Source of the DNA: Fusibacter sp. A1
GTDB lineage: Bacteria; Bacillota; Clostridia; Peptostreptococcales; Acidaminobacteraceae
Direction of reading: 5' to 3'
Assembly (NCBI RefSeq): GCF_004125825.1
Contig: NZ_QQWI01000005.1
Coordinates: forward strand, 186,001 to 250,000
Length of the DNA: 64,000 bases
Shown: positions 52,949-62,862 of the stretch, in pieces
Layout of the letters: the number at the start of each line of letters is the position of its first letter
Numbering within the stretch: the first letter of the stretch is position 1
Position numbers and translations under genes: made by a program
The notes under the pieces: model-generated
Database searches by the model: none
What the model was told of the DNA's origin: nothing
Seen by the model: only the letters and a program-made list of their open reading frames with translations

Positions 52949-53209
52949 TTATCTAGGTTGTACGATCAATTTGATGGCTGTACGTTCCTCGTCGTCAATC
53001 ATGATGTCTGTAAACGCAGGTATGCAAACAAGATCGATACCTGTTGGTGCTACAAAACCTCTGGCAATTGCAATAGCTTTAATAGCTTGATTGATCGCAC
53101 CTGCTCCGATAGCTTGCATCTCGGCGTGTCCATTCTCTCTCAAGACACCAGCGAGCGCTCCTGCTACTGAGTTGGGGTTAGAACGAGCAGATACCTTTAG
53201 AATTTCCAT
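52949..53209 (-). CDS. spoVS: Stage V sporulation protein S
   Basis: A small 86-residue Alba-like protein, highly conserved: MEILKVSARSNPNSVAGALA, GAGAINQAIKAIAIARGF. In Bacillus it acts in spore coat assembly and division control; homologues occur in non-sporulating bacteria too, so it does not prove sporulation. AAAGGAGG precedes the ATG. The upstream 247 bases hold a dyad and the rny terminator, but no sure promoter. Confidence 0.96.
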   Translation of the reverse strand: MEILKVSARSNPNSVAGALAGVLRENGHAEMQAIGAGAINQAIKAIAIARGFVAPTGIDLVCIPAFTDIMIDDEERTAIKLIVQPR

Positions 53210-53284
53210 TAGCGTCCTCCTTTGAGTAGTGCTTTTAAGATTTCATAGATTAGACCATGTAATGTAGTATAGATGTTCTAAGTC

Positions 53285-53299
53285 GCATTACGATAATGC
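53285..53299. repeat. Short dyad upstream of spoVS
   Basis: GCATTA, CGA, TAATGC: a perfect 6-3-6 dyad about 76 bases upstream of spoVS, possibly an operator. Confidence 0.4.
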
Positions 53300-53382
53300 T
53301 ACACTAAATATATGCCCTATCTAAAGCATGCTAAACAAGTTTTTTACATATAAGTTTTATATGCGATTGGATTTCATGCACT

Positions 53383-53416
53383 AAAAAACCGTTTAGGGTG
53401 AATCCCTAAACGGTTT
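53383..53416 (-). terminator. Terminator of rny
   Basis: AAAACCGTTTAGGG, loop, CCCTAAACGGTTTT: 14 perfect pairs with a T-run on the minus strand. Confidence 0.92.
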
Positions 53417-53456
53417 TGGTTTCTTAGTTATCGATTGTCAGATGTTTACCGTCAAT

Positions 53457-55004
53457 CTATTTTGCATATTCGACAGAACGTGATTCTCTGATCATGCTCA
53501 CTTTGATCTGACCTGGATAATCCAGTTCTTCCTCAATGCGTTTTCTGATCTCACGACCCATCAGTACCATCTCATCATCAGTGATTTTTTCTGGTACTAC
53601 CATGATACGAACTTCACGACCCGCTTGAATTGCAAAACACTTCTCAACGCCATCGTACGAGTTAGAAATAGTTTCAAGTGCTTCTAAACGTTTGATGTAA
53701 GTGTTAAGCGTTTCTCTTCTAGCTCCTGGTCTTGCCGCCGATAAGGCGTCTGCAGCTGTAACAAGAATAGCTTCGATGGATTCAGGCTCGTAATCACCGT
53801 GGTGGGTACTCATAGCATGGATCACAGCTTTTGATTCTTTGAAACGCTTCAATAAGTTCATACCGATTTCGATATGCGTACCTTCTACTTCATGGTCGAC
53901 CGCCTTACCGATATCATGTAAAAGACCGGCACGTTTAGCAATTCTAGTATCTACGCCAAGTTCTGCAGCCATGATTCCTGAAAGCTGAGCGACTTCGATT
54001 GAATGTTTAAGTACGTTCTGCCCATAACTTGTTCTGAAATGAAGTCTTCCAAGAAGTTTGACAAGTTCTGGATGAAGATTGTGGATACCCACTTCAAATG
54101 TTGCGTTTTCTCCAGCTTCCTTAAGTCTTTGATCGATTTCTTTCTTAGCTTTTTCGACCATTTCCTCAATTCTAGCTGGGTGGATTCTACCGTCTTGAAT
54201 AAGTTTTTCAAGAGCGATTCTCGCTGTTTCACGTCTAATTGGATCGAACGAGGATAAGATAACCGCTTCTGGCGTGTCATCGATGATTAAGTCAACACCT
54301 GTTAAGGTTTCAAGCGCTCTGATGTTACGACCCTCTCTACCGATGATGCGACCTTTCATTTCGTCGTTTGGAAGATCTACAACAGATACTGTAGACTCAG
54401 CGACGTGATCTGCAGCACAACGTTGGATTGCTGTAGAAATAATGTCTCTAGCTCTTTTGTTTGACTCTTCTTTTACTCTGCCTTCGGCTTCTTTAATCAA
54501 GATCACCGCGTCATGCTGCACATCTTTTTCAACATCGGCAAGCAATTGACGTTTAGCTTCGTCAGAAGTCATACCGGATACTTTTTCAAGCTCCAGGATG
54601 TGTTGCTTTTCAAGTTCTTCAAGAGAGTTTTCTTTCTTATCTAATGAACTCTGTCTTTTTTGTAGTGATTCCTCACGTTTTTCGAGATTATTAGATTTTT
54701 TATCAAGTTGCTCTTCTTTTTGAAGATTTCTCTTTTCAAGATTTTGAATTTCTGCTCTACGTTCTTTAGTTTCGCGATCAAGTTCGATTCTAAGTTGATG
54801 CACTTCATCTTTGGCTTCAACCACTTTTAGTTTCTTTTCTGCTTCTGCCATTTTCTTAGCTTCAGTTACAATCTCAGCTGCTCTTATTTCAGCGCTTTTG
54901 ATCTTACCCTCTGCGATGTTTTTTCTGACAGTATAACCAATGAAGCCACCAAGTGGTCCGAAGATGATTGCTGCGATAAGTACTACTAATGGATAATTGA
55001 TAAT
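53457..55004 (-). CDS. rny: Ribonuclease Y, apparent non-canonical start
   Basis: A membrane-anchored endoribonuclease that starts mRNA decay. The frame encodes a membrane segment ([20 protein letters not shown]), a long coiled coil (about 25-200), a KH domain ([15 protein letters not shown]) and an HD domain ([12 protein letters not shown]). Without the anchor, the first ATG (54851) would give only 464 residues. With AGGAGG at 55014-55009, the possible starts are ATT (55004, four bases) or ATC (55001, seven bases), giving 515 or 514 residues, the family's normal length. No ATG, GTG or TTG lies in this frame between the stop codon upstream and 54851. Confidence 0.88.
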   Translation of the reverse strand: MINYPLVVLIAAIIFGPLGGFIGYTVRKNIAEGKIKSAEIRAAEIVTEAKKMAEAEKKLKVVEAKDEVHQLRIELDRETKERRAEIQNLEKRNLQKEEQLDKKSNNLEKREESLQKRQSSLDKKENSLEELEKQHILELEKVSGMTSDEAKRQLLADVEKDVQHDAVILIKEAEGRVKEESNKRARDIISTAIQRCAADHVAESTVSVVDLPNDEMKGRIIGREGRNIRALETLTGVDLIIDDTPEAVILSSFDPIRRETARIALEKLIQDGRIHPARIEEMVEKAKKEIDQRLKEAGENATFEVGIHNLHPELVKLLGRLHFRTSYGQNVLKHSIEVAQLSGIMAAELGVDTRIAKRAGLLHDIGKAVDHEVEGTHIEIGMNLLKRFKESKAVIHAMSTHHGDYEPESIEAILVTAADALSAARPGARRETLNTYIKRLEALETISNSYDGVEKCFAIQAGREVRIMVVPEKITDDEMVLMGREIRKRIEEELDYPGQIKVSMIRESRSVEYAK

Positions 55005-55014
55005 CTCACCTCCT

Positions 55015-55290
55015 ATATTTTTTTATTACAAAAACATAGACCGAATATTCGGTCTAGTAGAATGCGTACAAGTGAAGTAGCTACCTCATGTACCAATTTG
55101 CTTTTCAAAATACTCTGAAGATAACGTATTCGTGTTATCTATTCACACTATTTATAAAAAACTATCGAGTACATAATTCGCATACTCTCAAGTGAAACTT
55201 ACACCGCATAATTCATTTTAACGCTTATTGAGAATGAAGTCAATAACGAGTGTGTCGAACGGCTTGTTTTTACTTGGATTCAACCAATTT
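55015..55290 (-). other. rny leader/intergenic region with inverted repeats
   Basis: The gene-free stretch between recA and rny. Besides the 20-base palindrome at 55037-55056 it holds AGATAAC (55119-55125) with GTTATCT (55134-55140). No confident promoter or gene was found. It is probably the long leader and promoter of rny. Confidence 0.5.
55037..55056. promoter_or_regulatory. 20-base perfect palindrome upstream of rny
   Basis: TAGACCGAATATTCGGTCTA, no mismatch and no loop. The form GACCGA-N-TCGGTC resembles operators of TetR-family repressors. It lies 33 bases before the rny start. Confidence 0.6.
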
Positions 55291-55319
55291 AAAAGGACCT
55301 ACGACTGATCGCAGGTCCT
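55291..55319 (-). terminator. Terminator of recA
   Basis: Minus strand: AGGACCT, 12-base loop, AGGTCCT, then TTTT. Confidence 0.75.
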
Positions 55320-55324
55320 GATTG

Positions 55325-56359
55325 TTATGCTTCTGTCGCGCTATCGCTAGTGACTTCAGAAGACGCTGTTTTAATAATATTGTAATGAAGCTTCACCTTA
55401 TGCTCGATTTCAGCAAAAATCTCAGGGTTTTCTTCCAAGTAGACTTTTACGTTTTCTCTACCTTGGCCTAGTTTTTCATCGTTATAGCTGAACCATGACC
55501 CGGATTTTTTGATGATATCTGCTCCAGTAGCGGCATCCAGCGTACTTCCTATTTTAGAAATACCTTGACCGTACATGATATCGAATTCTGCAAGCTTGAA
55601 TGGCGGTGCTACTTTGTTCTTTACAACTTTGAGTCTTGTTCTGTTACCTAGAATCTCATCACCTTTTTTTATGGTATCGATTTTTCTAACATCGAGACGG
55701 AGTGACGCATAGAATTTTAATGCGTTACCGCCTGTAGTTGTCTCAGGATTACCGAACATGACACCGATCTTCATACGTAATTGGTTGATGAAGATGACAG
55801 CAGTACCTGATTTGTTGACGATACCTGTAAGTTTACGAAGCGCTTGAGACATAAGTCGTGCCTGTAGACCCATGTGACTGTCGCCCATTTCGCCTGTGAT
55901 CTCAGCTTTTGGAACAAGCGCTGCGACTGAATCGACAACGATGACATCTACAGCACCGCTGCGAACAAGAGCGTCAACGATTTCGAGGGCCTGTTCTCCG
56001 GTATCCGGTTGCGATACGATCAGCTCATCGATGTCCACGCCGATATTTTTAGCGTAAATAGGGTCGAGCGCATGCTCTGCGTCGATAAATGCAGCTACTC
56101 CGCCAGCCTTTTGGGCTTCTGCGATAACGTGCAAGGTAACCGTCGTCTTACCAGAAGATTCCGGACCGTAGATTTCGATGATTCTTCCCTTTGGAATTCC
56201 ACCGATACCGAGTGCGATATCAATTGCCATACACCCTGTTGAAATCGCCTCTATATTTAACTTTTGAGATTCATCGCCAAGACGCATGATCGCACCCTTG
56301 CCATATTGTCTCTCAATTTGACCCATTACTGATTCCAATGCTTTTTGTTTTCCACTCAT
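55325..56359 (-). CDS. recA: Recombinase RecA
   Basis: The strand-exchange protein and LexA coprotease, 344 residues. The Walker [10 protein letters not shown], the DNA-binding loops ([17 protein letters not shown] region and [16 protein letters not shown], in part) are intact. The start [13 protein letters not shown] at 56359 follows AAGGA; the frame runs further upstream but through the SOS box. Transcribed from its own promoter just after cinA. Confidence 0.97.
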   Translation of the reverse strand: MSGKQKALESVMGQIERQYGKGAIMRLGDESQKLNIEAISTGCMAIDIALGIGGIPKGRIIEIYGPESSGKTTVTLHVIAEAQKAGGVAAFIDAEHALDPIYAKNIGVDIDELIVSQPDTGEQALEIVDALVRSGAVDVIVVDSVAALVPKAEITGEMGDSHMGLQARLMSQALRKLTGIVNKSGTAVIFINQLRMKIGVMFGNPETTTGGNALKFYASLRLDVRKIDTIKKGDEILGNRTRLKVVKNKVAPPFKLAEFDIMYGQGISKIGSTLDAATGADIIKKSGSWFSYNDEKLGQGRENVKVYLEENPEIFAEIEHKVKLHYNIIKTASSEVTSDSATEA

Positions 56360-56377
56360 AATAAATCCTTCCATAGC

Positions 56378-56389
56378 GAACGTTTGTTC
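56378..56389. promoter_or_regulatory. LexA (SOS) box of recA
   Basis: GAACGTTTGTTC, a GAAC-N4-GTTC box between the recA -10 and its ribosome site. Confidence 0.88.
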
Positions 56390-56402
56390 TATCGATAATC
56401 TT

Positions 56403-56431
56403 ATTATAATTAAAGCTTGAGCAAATAGCAA
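56403..56431 (-). promoter_or_regulatory. Promoter of recA
   Basis: Minus strand: TTGCTA (56431-56426), 17-base spacer, TATAAT (56408-56403). Confidence 0.75.
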
Positions 56432-56454
56432 GGTAAAAAACAAATGTTTTTTTA

Positions 56455-57705
56455 CTAGTCTGCTGCTTGCAGACAACCTTCGAGATATCTATTGATTTGC
56501 ATGTATACAGTTTGTGTTGTCCTTAATCGGATGTTCTCACGGGTACCATGAAAATGGTGTTTTTCAACTTGAACCCGACCGTCTAAGGAATAGCCGATGT
56601 AGACAAGGCCTACAGGTTTATCTTCAGTACCGCCAGACGGGCCTGCGATTCCTGTCACAGCAACGCATAGATCAGCACCTGTCGCCGATTTAAGTCCCAT
56701 TACCATCTCTTTGGCTGTTTCCTCAGATACAGCACCGTGGGACTCAAGCGTTTGTGGACTGACACCAAGCAGTCTAGTTTTCTCCTGATTGCTATAGGTG
56801 ACAAGGCTGCTGTCAAACACGTTTGACGCGCCAGATATGTCCGTAATCCCTTTGGCGAGGTTTCCGCCTGTGCAGCTTTCTGCGAAGGTGAGCTTCTTAT
56901 GTAGCAGATCGAGTTTTTTTACAACGACTTCAGCAAGCGTCTCGCCTTCAGTTGAAAAAACATAGTCGATCAGACGATTCTTTATTGAGTGGACTATCGG
57001 CATGAGGACATTCTCAGCCTCGAGGTTTGTTCTTTTCACAGTCGAAACCCTAAGGCTTAGCATACCGCCCAAGGCATAGATGCCGATGGACGGATCCGAT
57101 TGGTTTTCAAAGATATCGGAGATTTTCTCGTCTACAGCGGACTCTCCGATTCCATATAGGTTGATATATTTGCTATAAAGTTTGCCATCGGTTGTCAGGC
57201 TATCGAGCAGATCGCCCTCTGCAACCGCATATAGTTCCTGTGGTGGACCTGGTAGACACGCTATTTTGAGCGTATCGTCAGACACGATGAATCCCGGGGC
57301 TGTGCCTTTGGGATTGTTGAGTATTTCAGCGCCTTTGGGGAAGTAGGCCTGTTTGAAATTGTTCTCTGTCATTGGACGGTCGATGCTGATGAAGAAGTCG
57401 GTTAATTTCTTTACAGTCGATTCGTCCTTCACAAGCTCAAGATTCAACGCCTTTGCGACGACTTCTCTTGTCATATCGTCCTGGGTGGGACCCAAACCGC
57501 CTGTGATGATGATCAGATCGCACTGCTCCCTCAATAAGGAGATCGCCTTGTGGATACGCTCTTCGTTGTCACCGCAAGTCATATGATAATATACGGAATA
57601 ACCTATATGGTTCAGAAGCTTTGTCAAGTACTGGGCATGTGTGTTTAAGACATGCCCGACAAGTAGTTCAGAGCCGATTGTCAATATCCCTGTACGTTTC
57701 ATCAT
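56455..57705 (-). CDS. cinA: CinA-like protein (competence/damage-inducible)
   Basis: A 416-residue protein with an N-terminal MoaB/MogA-like domain ([31 protein letters not shown]-ribose pyrophosphatase type) and a C-terminal nicotinamide-nucleotide amidase domain ([33 protein letters not shown]). The order pgsA-cinA-recA is standard in Firmicutes. ATG 57705 or 57702 may be the start; it overlaps the end of pgsA. Confidence 0.94.
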   Translation of the reverse strand: MMKRTGILTIGSELLVGHVLNTHAQYLTKLLNHIGYSVYYHMTCGDNEERIHKAISLLREQCDLIIITGGLGPTQDDMTREVVAKALNLELVKDESTVKKLTDFFISIDRPMTENNFKQAYFPKGAEILNNPKGTAPGFIVSDDTLKIACLPGPPQELYAVAEGDLLDSLTTDGKLYSKYINLYGIGESAVDEKISDIFENQSDPSIGIYALGGMLSLRVSTVKRTNLEAENVLMPIVHSIKNRLIDYVFSTEGETLAEVVVKKLDLLHKKLTFAESCTGGNLAKGITDISGASNVFDSSLVTYSNQEKTRLLGVSPQTLESHGAVSEETAKEMVMGLKSATGADLCVAVTGIAGPSGGTEDKPVGLVYIGYSLDGRVQVEKHHFHGTRENIRLRTTQTVYMQINRYLEGCLQAAD

Positions 57706-58238
57706 TCTTTTAGCACCTGCTTGTTCTTGAGCAAGTATTCAACTCCCGATACGACCGTCAAGATGGTCGCTATATAAAGCATGATCTGATCCAGTGGAAT
57801 GCCTATCATGCTCGCAGGGTAGTTGTTGGCAAGCAGCAAGAGGATGGCGATCATTTGAACAGTCGTCTTTATCTTAGCCCAGTAACTTGCAGCGATCACA
57901 AGGCCTGTACTCGCTGCCATCGCTCTGAATATGCTGATGATGAATTCTCTTGATAGAATCACCACGACAATCCAACCAGCAATTTCGCCAAGCTCGACCA
58001 ATCCTACAAGTGCGGCGGTTACAAGCACCTTATCCGCAAGAGGGTCAAGAAGTTTTCCAAGTTTCGTCACCTGATTCATTTTTCTTGCGATGTAACCGTC
58101 CAAAAAGTCAGTGATCGAGGCAATGACAAACACTGCGAAGGCGACCCATCTGAGTAAAGGTGTATCCAGAGCCAAAAGAACCATGAAAACAGGAACGAGT
58201 GCGAGTCTTAATACCGTCAACTGAGTTGCTAAATTCAT
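57702..58238 (-). CDS. pgsA: CDP-diacylglycerol-glycerol-3-phosphate 3-phosphatidyltransferase
   Basis: Makes phosphatidylglycerol phosphate for membrane lipids. A 178-residue polytopic membrane protein with the CDP-alcohol motif DFLDGYIARKMNQ followed by GKLLDPLADK. Overlaps rimO by four bases and cinA by four, so all are translated together. Confidence 0.95.
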   Translation of the reverse strand: MNLATQLTVLRLALVPVFMVLLALDTPLLRWVAFAVFVIASITDFLDGYIARKMNQVTKLGKLLDPLADKVLVTAALVGLVELGEIAGWIVVVILSREFIISIFRAMAASTGLVIAASYWAKIKTTVQMIAILLLLANNYPASMIGIPLDQIMLYIATILTVVSGVEYLLKNKQVLKE

Positions 58239-59569
58239 AGTTTGACCCCCATAACATCAAATTCCATTGCATCATCTATTTTCACATCTACGAATTGTCC
58301 GACTTCTAGGAGTTCGCCTTCTGTATGCACATAGCAGACTCCGTCCACTTCTGGCGCGTCAAGGGAAGTTCTTCCGACATAGACCTTAGGGTCGTCGGTT
58401 GTTTCCTCGATGACCACTCTCATCACCTGTCCGATTTTGTTTTGCTGGATGACTTCTGAAACGTCTTGCTGCAGCATCATCAGTTTAGCGTGACGCTCTT
58501 TCATGATGTCCTCGTCCACTTGTCCGTCAAGATTGTATGCAGCGGTGTTTTCCTCTTTTGAATAGGTGAAAGCACCCAAGCGGTCGAATTTAGCGTTTTC
58601 TACAAAGGTAAGCAGCTCTTCAAAGTCTTCTTCTGTCTCACCGGGGAATCCTACGATCATGGTCGTTCTAATCGAAGCTTTAGGAATATGGGTTCTGATC
58701 GATTTTATGAGCGCTTCGATATCTTCTTTGGATGTGTTGCGTTTCATACGTTTTAATATCCTGTTGCTTGCATGTTGCACAGGAATATCGAAATAGTCCA
58801 CGACCTTCTCGCAGGACGCGATGGTTTTGATCAGCTTTTCATCCACGATATCAGGATACATGTACTGAAGTCTGATCCATTCTATGCCTTCGACCTCATT
58901 TAACTTTTCAAGCAGCTCATATAGCTTGTATTCACCGTAAATATCGATGCCATATCGCGTCGTATCCTGAGCGATGACGATAAGCTCCTTGACGCCTTGC
59001 TTGGCCAAAGCATTTGCCTCATCAACGATGGACTCAATCGTTCTAGAACGATATTTTCCTCGTAATTTAGGAATAATGCAGTACGTGCATAGGTTGTCAC
59101 ACCCTTCGGCTATTTTTAAAAATGCGAAATGCGAGGGGGTGGAAAGCTCTCTTGGAAGGCCTTCTGCGAACTCCTTATCGATATTGCCTGTCTGACTGAT
59201 ACGTTCTCCCTTATCGCCTAACGCATCGACAATTTTCATGATCTCGTCGAAGGCCGTCGTACCGACGAATGCGTCCACTTCAGGGATCTCATTCACAAGA
59301 TCGTTCGCATAACGCTCTGCAAGGCATCCGGTCACGATCAGGTACTCGCATACGTGCTCGTTTTTATAAATCGCCATGTCAAGAATCGTGTTGACAGACT
59401 CCTCTTTAGCGCTTTCGATAAATCCACAGGTGTTCACAACGATGATTTGCGCCTGTTCGGGATTGTCCGTCATATAGTATTCTTTTTCCTTAAATAGTCC
59501 CATCATCACTTCTGAATCAACTTGATTTTTGGAACAACCAAGTGTTTCGATATATACATAGTTTTTCAT
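58235..59569 (-). CDS. rimO: Ribosomal protein S12 methylthiotransferase
   Basis: A radical-SAM enzyme of 444 residues that methylthiolates the conserved Asp of S12. N-terminal cluster Cys12 (TLGCSKNQVDSE), Cys47 (NTCGFIES) and Cys81; radical cluster Cys156, Cys160, Cys163 (CDNLCTYC); a C-terminal TRAM domain. GCSKNQVDSE distinguishes it from MiaB, also in this window. It starts right after ftsK (one base between). Confidence 0.96.
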   Translation of the reverse strand: MKNYVYIETLGCSKNQVDSEVMMGLFKEKEYYMTDNPEQAQIIVVNTCGFIESAKEESVNTILDMAIYKNEHVCEYLIVTGCLAERYANDLVNEIPEVDAFVGTTAFDEIMKIVDALGDKGERISQTGNIDKEFAEGLPRELSTPSHFAFLKIAEGCDNLCTYCIIPKLRGKYRSRTIESIVDEANALAKQGVKELIVIAQDTTRYGIDIYGEYKLYELLEKLNEVEGIEWIRLQYMYPDIVDEKLIKTIASCEKVVDYFDIPVQHASNRILKRMKRNTSKEDIEALIKSIRTHIPKASIRTTMIVGFPGETEEDFEELLTFVENAKFDRLGAFTYSKEENTAAYNLDGQVDEDIMKERHAKLMMLQQDVSEVIQQNKIGQVMRVVIEETTDDPKVYVGRTSLDAPEVDGVCYVHTEGELLEVGQFVDVKIDDAMEFDVMGVKL

Positions 59570-59570
59570 A

Positions 59571-62312
59571 CTACTCTCCAGTCATTTCAAATTCTGTCAT
59601 TGTCATTAATACCTCTCGCGGCTTTGATCCGCGGCTTGGTCCGACAATGCCTCTAATCTCTAATTCGTCAACCATTCTTGCAGCTCGGTTATAACCGATT
59701 CTAAACCTTCTTTGCAGTAGTGATGTCGATGCCTTCTCTGATTCGATGACGAATTGGATCGCATCTTCTAAGAGATCATCTATCCCTTCTGCGTCAGAGG
59801 CCTGCTGCATGGTTTCTTTCACTTCGTCAAGTACGGCGGAATCGTATTCGTATTCGCCTTCAAGCTGTCCTTTCACATAGGTGACGACGCTTTCCACTTC
59901 TTCTTCTGTGATGAAGGAACCTTGTACACGCCTTGGTTTGGATTCGCCGGATGGGAAATATAACATGTCCCCTTTTCCTAAAAGTTTTTCTGCGCCACCC
60001 ATGTCTATGATCGTACGCGAGTCGATTTGTGAAGATACTGCAAATGCGATTCTCGACGGTATATTTGCCTTAATCACTCCTGTGATAACGTCCACAGAAG
60101 GTCTTTGCGTGGCAACGATCAGATGGATGCCCGCAGCTCTGGCCATTTGGGCGATTCTGCAGATGGCATCCTCCACTTGATTGGGAGCGACCATCATCAG
60201 GTCGGCAAGCTCGTCGATGATTACGACGATTCTTGGCATATGCTCCCCTTCTCCTGTCAACTCGTACTTCTTGTTGTAGCTGGTAAGATCTCTCACACCG
60301 GTTTCTGCGAACCGCTTGTAACGGTCGGTCATTTCCTGAACGGCCCAGTTTAAGGCGATACTCGCCTTTTTAGGATCGGTCACAACCGGCAAGATCAGAT
60401 GTGGGATACCGTTATAGACATTGAGCTCGACTACTTTTGGATCGATCATCAGGAACTTCACTTCATCCGGTTTGGCATTAAACAGTATACTCGATATGAT
60501 CGTGTTTACGCAAACACTTTTACCCGAGCCGGTAGCGCCGGCAATCAGAAGGTGTGGCATTTTTGCAAGGTCAGCCACAATGGGAACACCCGAAATGTCC
60601 TTACCTAGGCCGAATCTAAGCTCTGATTTATGATTCTCGTAGGGGTCGCTTTCAATTACGTCCCTAAGTGTGACAACCGAAGTGGTCTTATTGGGAACCT
60701 CGATACCGACAGCGGCCTTACCCGGTATCGGCGCGACGATTCTGACACTTGTTGCAGCAAGATTAAGTGCGATGTCGTCAGAAAGATTGACGATTTTACT
60801 CACCTTGACACCTGGACTTGGTGCGATCTCAAATCTTGTGATCATCGGTCCCTTACTTACCTGAACGACTTTTGCGTCTATTTTAAAGTTCCTTAACGTA
60901 TCTTCTAGCTGTCTCGCCTTGATAAGTATGTCTTTTCTATCCTTGTCGCCGCTCTGATGCTTGCCCTCGTTTAGCATTTCTACGTTTGGCAGCTCATAAT
61001 GTTCAAATGCGAGCCTGACCTTTTCGATAATTTCATTTTCAATCGCGGTCTTTTCTTCCAAGGTGATATTGCTGTTTTCTTTTTTTATCGCTTTGTAATC
61101 GATTTTCTCTTTTGTTTGAGCAGATACACTCGTATCCGAACGCGAAAACTCGACCGTTTCTTCCTTCACCTCTTCATCCGGCTGCGTAAGAACAGAGTCG
61201 ACCGCTGGTGTCTTGGTCTTTCTTGCACGTGCCATCGTCTGGAAGTCCAGAATCTTAATGTTGTCAGCTACATCAATTACCTCAGGTGCTTTCTCTATTT
61301 GCGGTTCAAAGACATCGATAAGCTCAGAATCTGTCAGAATAGGCAAGACAGGTTCCTCTTCATCTACCCTAGGCTTGCTGTAATCCGGCGTGTATTCGTC
61401 CTGACTTGAATCCTTTTCAACATCAAGATCAAACAAGTCACGGTTCATCAGGTCGATGATGTGTTGCTTGTTCTTTTCTCGTTCGGAGTTATGGTCGTCA
61501 AAATCTGTCTTCAACTGACTGATGCTTGTCTTTACAGCTGTATTTACGACTTGGTTGGTCTTTACTACCGTATCTTTTGTCTTAACGGCCGAATAACCGA
61601 TCCCCTTGAGTATCTTGCTTGGTGTGATATTTGCAGTAAGCGCTAAAAAGATGAGCATCAACGAGGTGATGATAAGACCTGTCCCCATTCTGCCCAGCGG
61701 CCCATAGAAAATCTTGAAAATGAAATTGCCAAGCGAACCGGCACCAAGCAGGTCCTGTCCTTGATCGTATGCAAGCTTAAAACCTTCAAGAGTATAAAAG
61801 TCGTCTACCGCATAATTGACACTGCTCATACCGATAAACAAGATGAACGCTAGTAGCAGTACCGCTGAGGATACTTGAACTCTTAGCTTGAACTTACTTA
61901 AGTTCTTATTGATCTGTAAAAAGACAAAGGAAAACACAACATAGGGCATCAGGTAAGCACCAATAGAAAACAGTCCCGTTAAAAGACCTTTCATCCATGC
62001 TCCGACAACACCCACTGAGCTGGTGTGCAAGCTAAGAATCATAAACACACAAAAAGCTAGCAGGCCCAACAACTTCATTTCGTAGCCAAGCACACTTTCG
62101 TGCTTGGTCTTGTCAGAATTTTTAGAAGTGCTGGATTTACTAGTTCCTTTTGAGGTACTCGCCTGTTTTTTTGGCGTTGTCTTTTTAGTTGAAGTCGTAG
62201 AGGACGAAGCGGGCTTTTGTCTACTGGATGTCGCCGGTTTCTGCTTCGGTTTGCTTTTTGTCTGTTTGCTCGCTGTTGTCTGCTTGTTCGCTACTGGCTG
62301 CTTGTTCGCCAT
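59571..62312 (-). CDS. ftsK: DNA translocase FtsK/SpoIIIE
   Basis: A septal DNA pump of 913 residues. The basic, Lys/Gln/Ser/Thr-rich N-terminal tail (about 1-75) precedes four membrane segments (about 80-240), an acidic linker, and the motor with GATGSGKS near residue 592 and DELADLMM. The C-terminal gamma domain (RRFRIGYNRAARMVDEL) reads KOPS/SRS-type sequences. ATG 62312 has GAGGAGG and lies 92 bases inside scpB; the upstream in-frame ATG at 62357 lacks a site. Confidence 0.95.
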   Translation of the reverse strand: MANKQPVANKQTTASKQTKSKPKQKPATSSRQKPASSSTTSTKKTTPKKQASTSKGTSKSSTSKNSDKTKHESVLGYEMKLLGLLAFCVFMILSLHTSSVGVVGAWMKGLLTGLFSIGAYLMPYVVFSFVFLQINKNLSKFKLRVQVSSAVLLLAFILFIGMSSVNYAVDDFYTLEGFKLAYDQGQDLLGAGSLGNFIFKIFYGPLGRMGTGLIITSLMLIFLALTANITPSKILKGIGYSAVKTKDTVVKTNQVVNTAVKTSISQLKTDFDDHNSEREKNKQHIIDLMNRDLFDLDVEKDSSQDEYTPDYSKPRVDEEEPVLPILTDSELIDVFEPQIEKAPEVIDVADNIKILDFQTMARARKTKTPAVDSVLTQPDEEVKEETVEFSRSDTSVSAQTKEKIDYKAIKKENSNITLEEKTAIENEIIEKVRLAFEHYELPNVEMLNEGKHQSGDKDRKDILIKARQLEDTLRNFKIDAKVVQVSKGPMITRFEIAPSPGVKVSKIVNLSDDIALNLAATSVRIVAPIPGKAAVGIEVPNKTTSVVTLRDVIESDPYENHKSELRFGLGKDISGVPIVADLAKMPHLLIAGATGSGKSVCVNTIISSILFNAKPDEVKFLMIDPKVVELNVYNGIPHLILPVVTDPKKASIALNWAVQEMTDRYKRFAETGVRDLTSYNKKYELTGEGEHMPRIVVIIDELADLMMVAPNQVEDAICRIAQMARAAGIHLIVATQRPSVDVITGVIKANIPSRIAFAVSSQIDSRTIIDMGGAEKLLGKGDMLYFPSGESKPRRVQGSFITEEEVESVVTYVKGQLEGEYEYDSAVLDEVKETMQQASDAEGIDDLLEDAIQFVIESEKASTSLLQRRFRIGYNRAARMVDELEIRGIVGPSRGSKPREVLMTMTEFEMTGE

Positions 62313-62862
62313 TTTCTTCCTCCTCTTCGTCAAATAATGCAATCTGCATACGTTCAAAAGAAGCTACAGGTGGTAATTCCCTTAAAGTCTTAAGTCCGAA
62401 TTTTTTTAAGAATAAGTCCGTCGTACTAAATAGATTCGGTCTGCCGATACGTTCCAGCTTACCGCTGATTCTGATCAGTTCAAGTTCAAGAAGAATCTGA
62501 ACCGCCCTATCGCACTTGACACCTCTGATCCGCTCTATTTCGGTTTTGGTGATCGGCTGCTTATACGCGATGATGGAAAGGACTTCTAGGTTGCTGACCG
62601 ATAGTCCCTTGTTCTTATCGGTGACAAACAACTGTTCCACCACATCCGAAACCTCATGTCTTGTCGCAAGCTGGACGGATTGGTTGACATCAAGAAGCTG
62701 TATCGCATGGTTGCAGGTATCATAGTAGTTTCTTAGGTTGTCGGCTTCCTCTTTGACAAGTTCCTGGGAAAGTCCTGTAAGCGCAGCTAGACGCTGATAA
62801 GAAAGCGCCTCACCCCATGCAAATAGAAGTGCCTCTATCTGCTTCATATTTTGATTAAGCAT
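62221..62862 (-). CDS. scpB: Segregation and condensation protein B
   Basis: A winged-helix kleisin-associated (Kite) protein of 213 residues that works with ScpA and SMC in chromosome segregation. IEALLFAWGEALS, LEVLSIIAYKQPITK, IRGVKCDRAV and LLELELIRISGKLERIGRP match. The C-terminal 35 residues are Glu/Gln/Ser-rich low-complexity, encoded by the sequence that also encodes the start of FtsK. ATG 62862 overlaps the scpA stop by eight bases. Confidence 0.92.
   Translation of the reverse strand: MLNQNMKQIEALLFAWGEALSYQRLAALTGLSQELVKEEADNLRNYYDTCNHAIQLLDVNQSVQLATRHEVSDVVEQLFVTDKNKGLSVSNLEVLSIIAYKQPITKTEIERIRGVKCDRAVQILLELELIRISGKLERIGRPNLFSTTDLFLKKFGLKTLRELPPVASFERMQIALFDEEEEENGEQAASSEQADNSEQTDKKQTEAETGDIQ

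Noticed and set aside
54851..55004. Starting RNase Y at the ATG at 54851
   Set aside because: It would lose the membrane anchor that is clearly encoded upstream in frame, and that ATG has no AGGAGG-type site, while one stands at 55014-55009.
60999..61409. A 136-codon plus-strand frame inside ftsK
   Set aside because: Antisense to the ftsK linker; Cys/Arg/Phe-rich product without a family, no promoter.
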